A stretch of DNA of 64,000 nt from Gemmatimonadaceae bacterium (lineage in GTDB: Bacteria; Gemmatimonadota; Gemmatimonadetes; Gemmatimonadales; Gemmatimonadaceae), in the NCBI GenBank assembly GCA_036273715.1, contig DASUHB010000037.1, positions 1 through 64,000 on the forward strand. Reading direction: 5' to 3'. The notes below the pieces were generated by a model. That model did not search any database. It saw only the letters and a program-made list of their open reading frames with translations, and was not told the origin of the DNA. The position numbers and the translations under genes are program-made. Every line of letters starts with the position of its first letter. The stretch's first letter is position 1. Below, in pieces: positions 63,181-64,000 of the stretch.

Positions 63181-64000
63181 ATGAACCCGATTTACCGTGT
63201 GGTATGTCTCGGCGCGGCCGCGTGCATCGGCGGCCTCGCGGCGTGCAGCAGCGATGGCGCGACGTCGCCGTCCAGCCTCGTGCCCAACGCATCGATCGAC
63301 AGCGGCGTCGCGAACGATGTCGGCGATGCCATGGCGACCTCCGTCGACCTCATGACCGACGACGAACAATCGGATGGCGTGAACGGCGCGTTGGGCGTTC
63401 CCGCGCCGGGCCTTACGCTGGACGTGAACCGCAGCGTGAGCACCGACTGCAGCGGTCCCGATGGACAGGGATGGTTCACCTGCACGGGCACGTGGCGCGG
63501 TCTGAGCCTAACGAACCGCAAACGCTTCTGGGACGGCACGACGGTCGCGCTCGGCTTCACCACCGCCACCGACTCGGTGAACCACACCCATCAGCTCGCG
63601 GGATCGTACACGCAAGGCTGGTTTCCCTTCCGCACGGTCTGGGTGAACCGCAACGACACCGCCAACCTGAGCATCGACCGCTCGAGCACGCCGGTGACGC
63701 ACATCTGGAACAGGGTCGGCGTCCGGCAGGACAGCACGATGTTCGTTGGGCAGAACGTGACGCGCCACTGGCATTATCTCTCGTACGACACGGCGACGAA
63801 CGTGACCTTCGAGATGCCGCGCTCCCAGAACATCTGGCCGGTGAGCGGAACGATCGTGCACAACCTGACGGTGCACTTCGAAGCCGATCGCGCCACGCGC
63901 ACGCAGACCCGCACGGTGACACGGCGCGCCGAGATCACCTTCAACGGCACCCAGGACGTCACGCTGATGGTTGGCGGTCTCACCTGCACGCTCGATCTCG
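63181..64000 (+). CDS. Lipoprotein of unknown function, runs off the right edge
   Basis: The ATG at 63,181 follows GAGGAGCGT and opens a signal peptide ending in lipobox LAAC. The frame is still open at base 64,000, giving 273 codons so far. The mature part begins with a Ser/Asp-rich linker, then a beta-rich domain: DCSGPDGQGWFTCTGTW, with two cysteines likely bonded, then SYTQGWFPFRTVW, TRHWHYLSYDT and RRAEITFNGTQDVTLMV. It is rich in Thr, Asn and Trp. No family is recognised. It is divergent from pyk, 103 bases away. Confidence 0.7.
   Translation, partial: MNPIYRVVCLGAAACIGGLAACSSDGATSPSSLVPNASIDSGVANDVGDAMATSVDLMTDDEQSDGVNGALGVPAPGLTLDVNRSVSTDCSGPDGQGWFTCTGTWRGLSLTNRKRFWDGTTVALGFTTATDSVNHTHQLAGSYTQGWFPFRTVWVNRNDTANLSIDRSSTPVTHIWNRVGVRQDSTMFVGQNVTRHWHYLSYDTATNVTFEMPRSQNIWPVSGTIVHNLTVHFEADRATRTQTRTVTRRAEITFNGTQDVTLMVGGLTCTLDL

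Overview
The window is high-GC DNA from a didermic soil-type bacterium, most likely a member of Gemmatimonadota. The grounds are TolC/MacA export genes and outer-membrane-type proteins together with large 'orphan duplicated' MacB-like permeases (ADOP family), PadR regulators, bacillithiol synthesis and MglA/MglB. Genes are packed tightly with many ATGA/GTGA overlaps. I found no tRNA, rRNA or CRISPR array; the only RNA gene seen is the signal recognition particle RNA.

Layout. 1-2,632: three same-strand genes of phage-structural character, the leftmost running off the window, directly abutting a truncated comM gene (2,633-2,845), as if an element had integrated into comM. 2,961-17,456: an acyltransferase, a hybrid sensor kinase, an ADOP permease, a Nudix hydrolase, a lipoprotein, an Lrp/siroheme-decarboxylase-like protein, DUF445, envelope proteins and a LytS/LytTR two-component pair. 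17,607-22,446: a giant NtrY-like kinase divergent from a creatininase-family gene. 23,319-30,630: a TolC-MacA-ATPase-permease(x3) export operon. 30,691-36,852: an ADOP permease with its PadR repressor, a plug-like lipoprotein and two more permeases lacking an ATPase. 37,540-39,652: a bshB1-kynA-kynB operon. 40,127-43,239: AraC regulator, cysteine desulfurase and mnmA (tRNA 2-thiolation). 43,277-54,657, all on the minus strand: ffs, dnaX, an intervening PadR-ADOP pair, ybaB, recR, a small membrane protein, mglB, mglA, pgsA, cinA, grpE, dnaJ. 54,733-63,077: threonine aldolase, YihY, YtxH, an NtrC-type regulator with a degenerate kinase partner, a class II aldolase, a PhnP-like hydrolase and pyruvate kinase. 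63,181-end: a partial lipoprotein gene.

The most unusual signal is not a gene. A non-palindromic heptamer, GTTAGGC (or its complement GCCTAAC), occurs about 86 times by eye, roughly one per 740 bases. A base-composition estimate predicts about seven. It occurs in several reading phases, in intergenic DNA and across at least three stop codons, is present in the phage-like segment, and is absent from some multi-kilobase stretches. That points to a DNA-level role such as an uptake, modification or chromosome-organisation signal.
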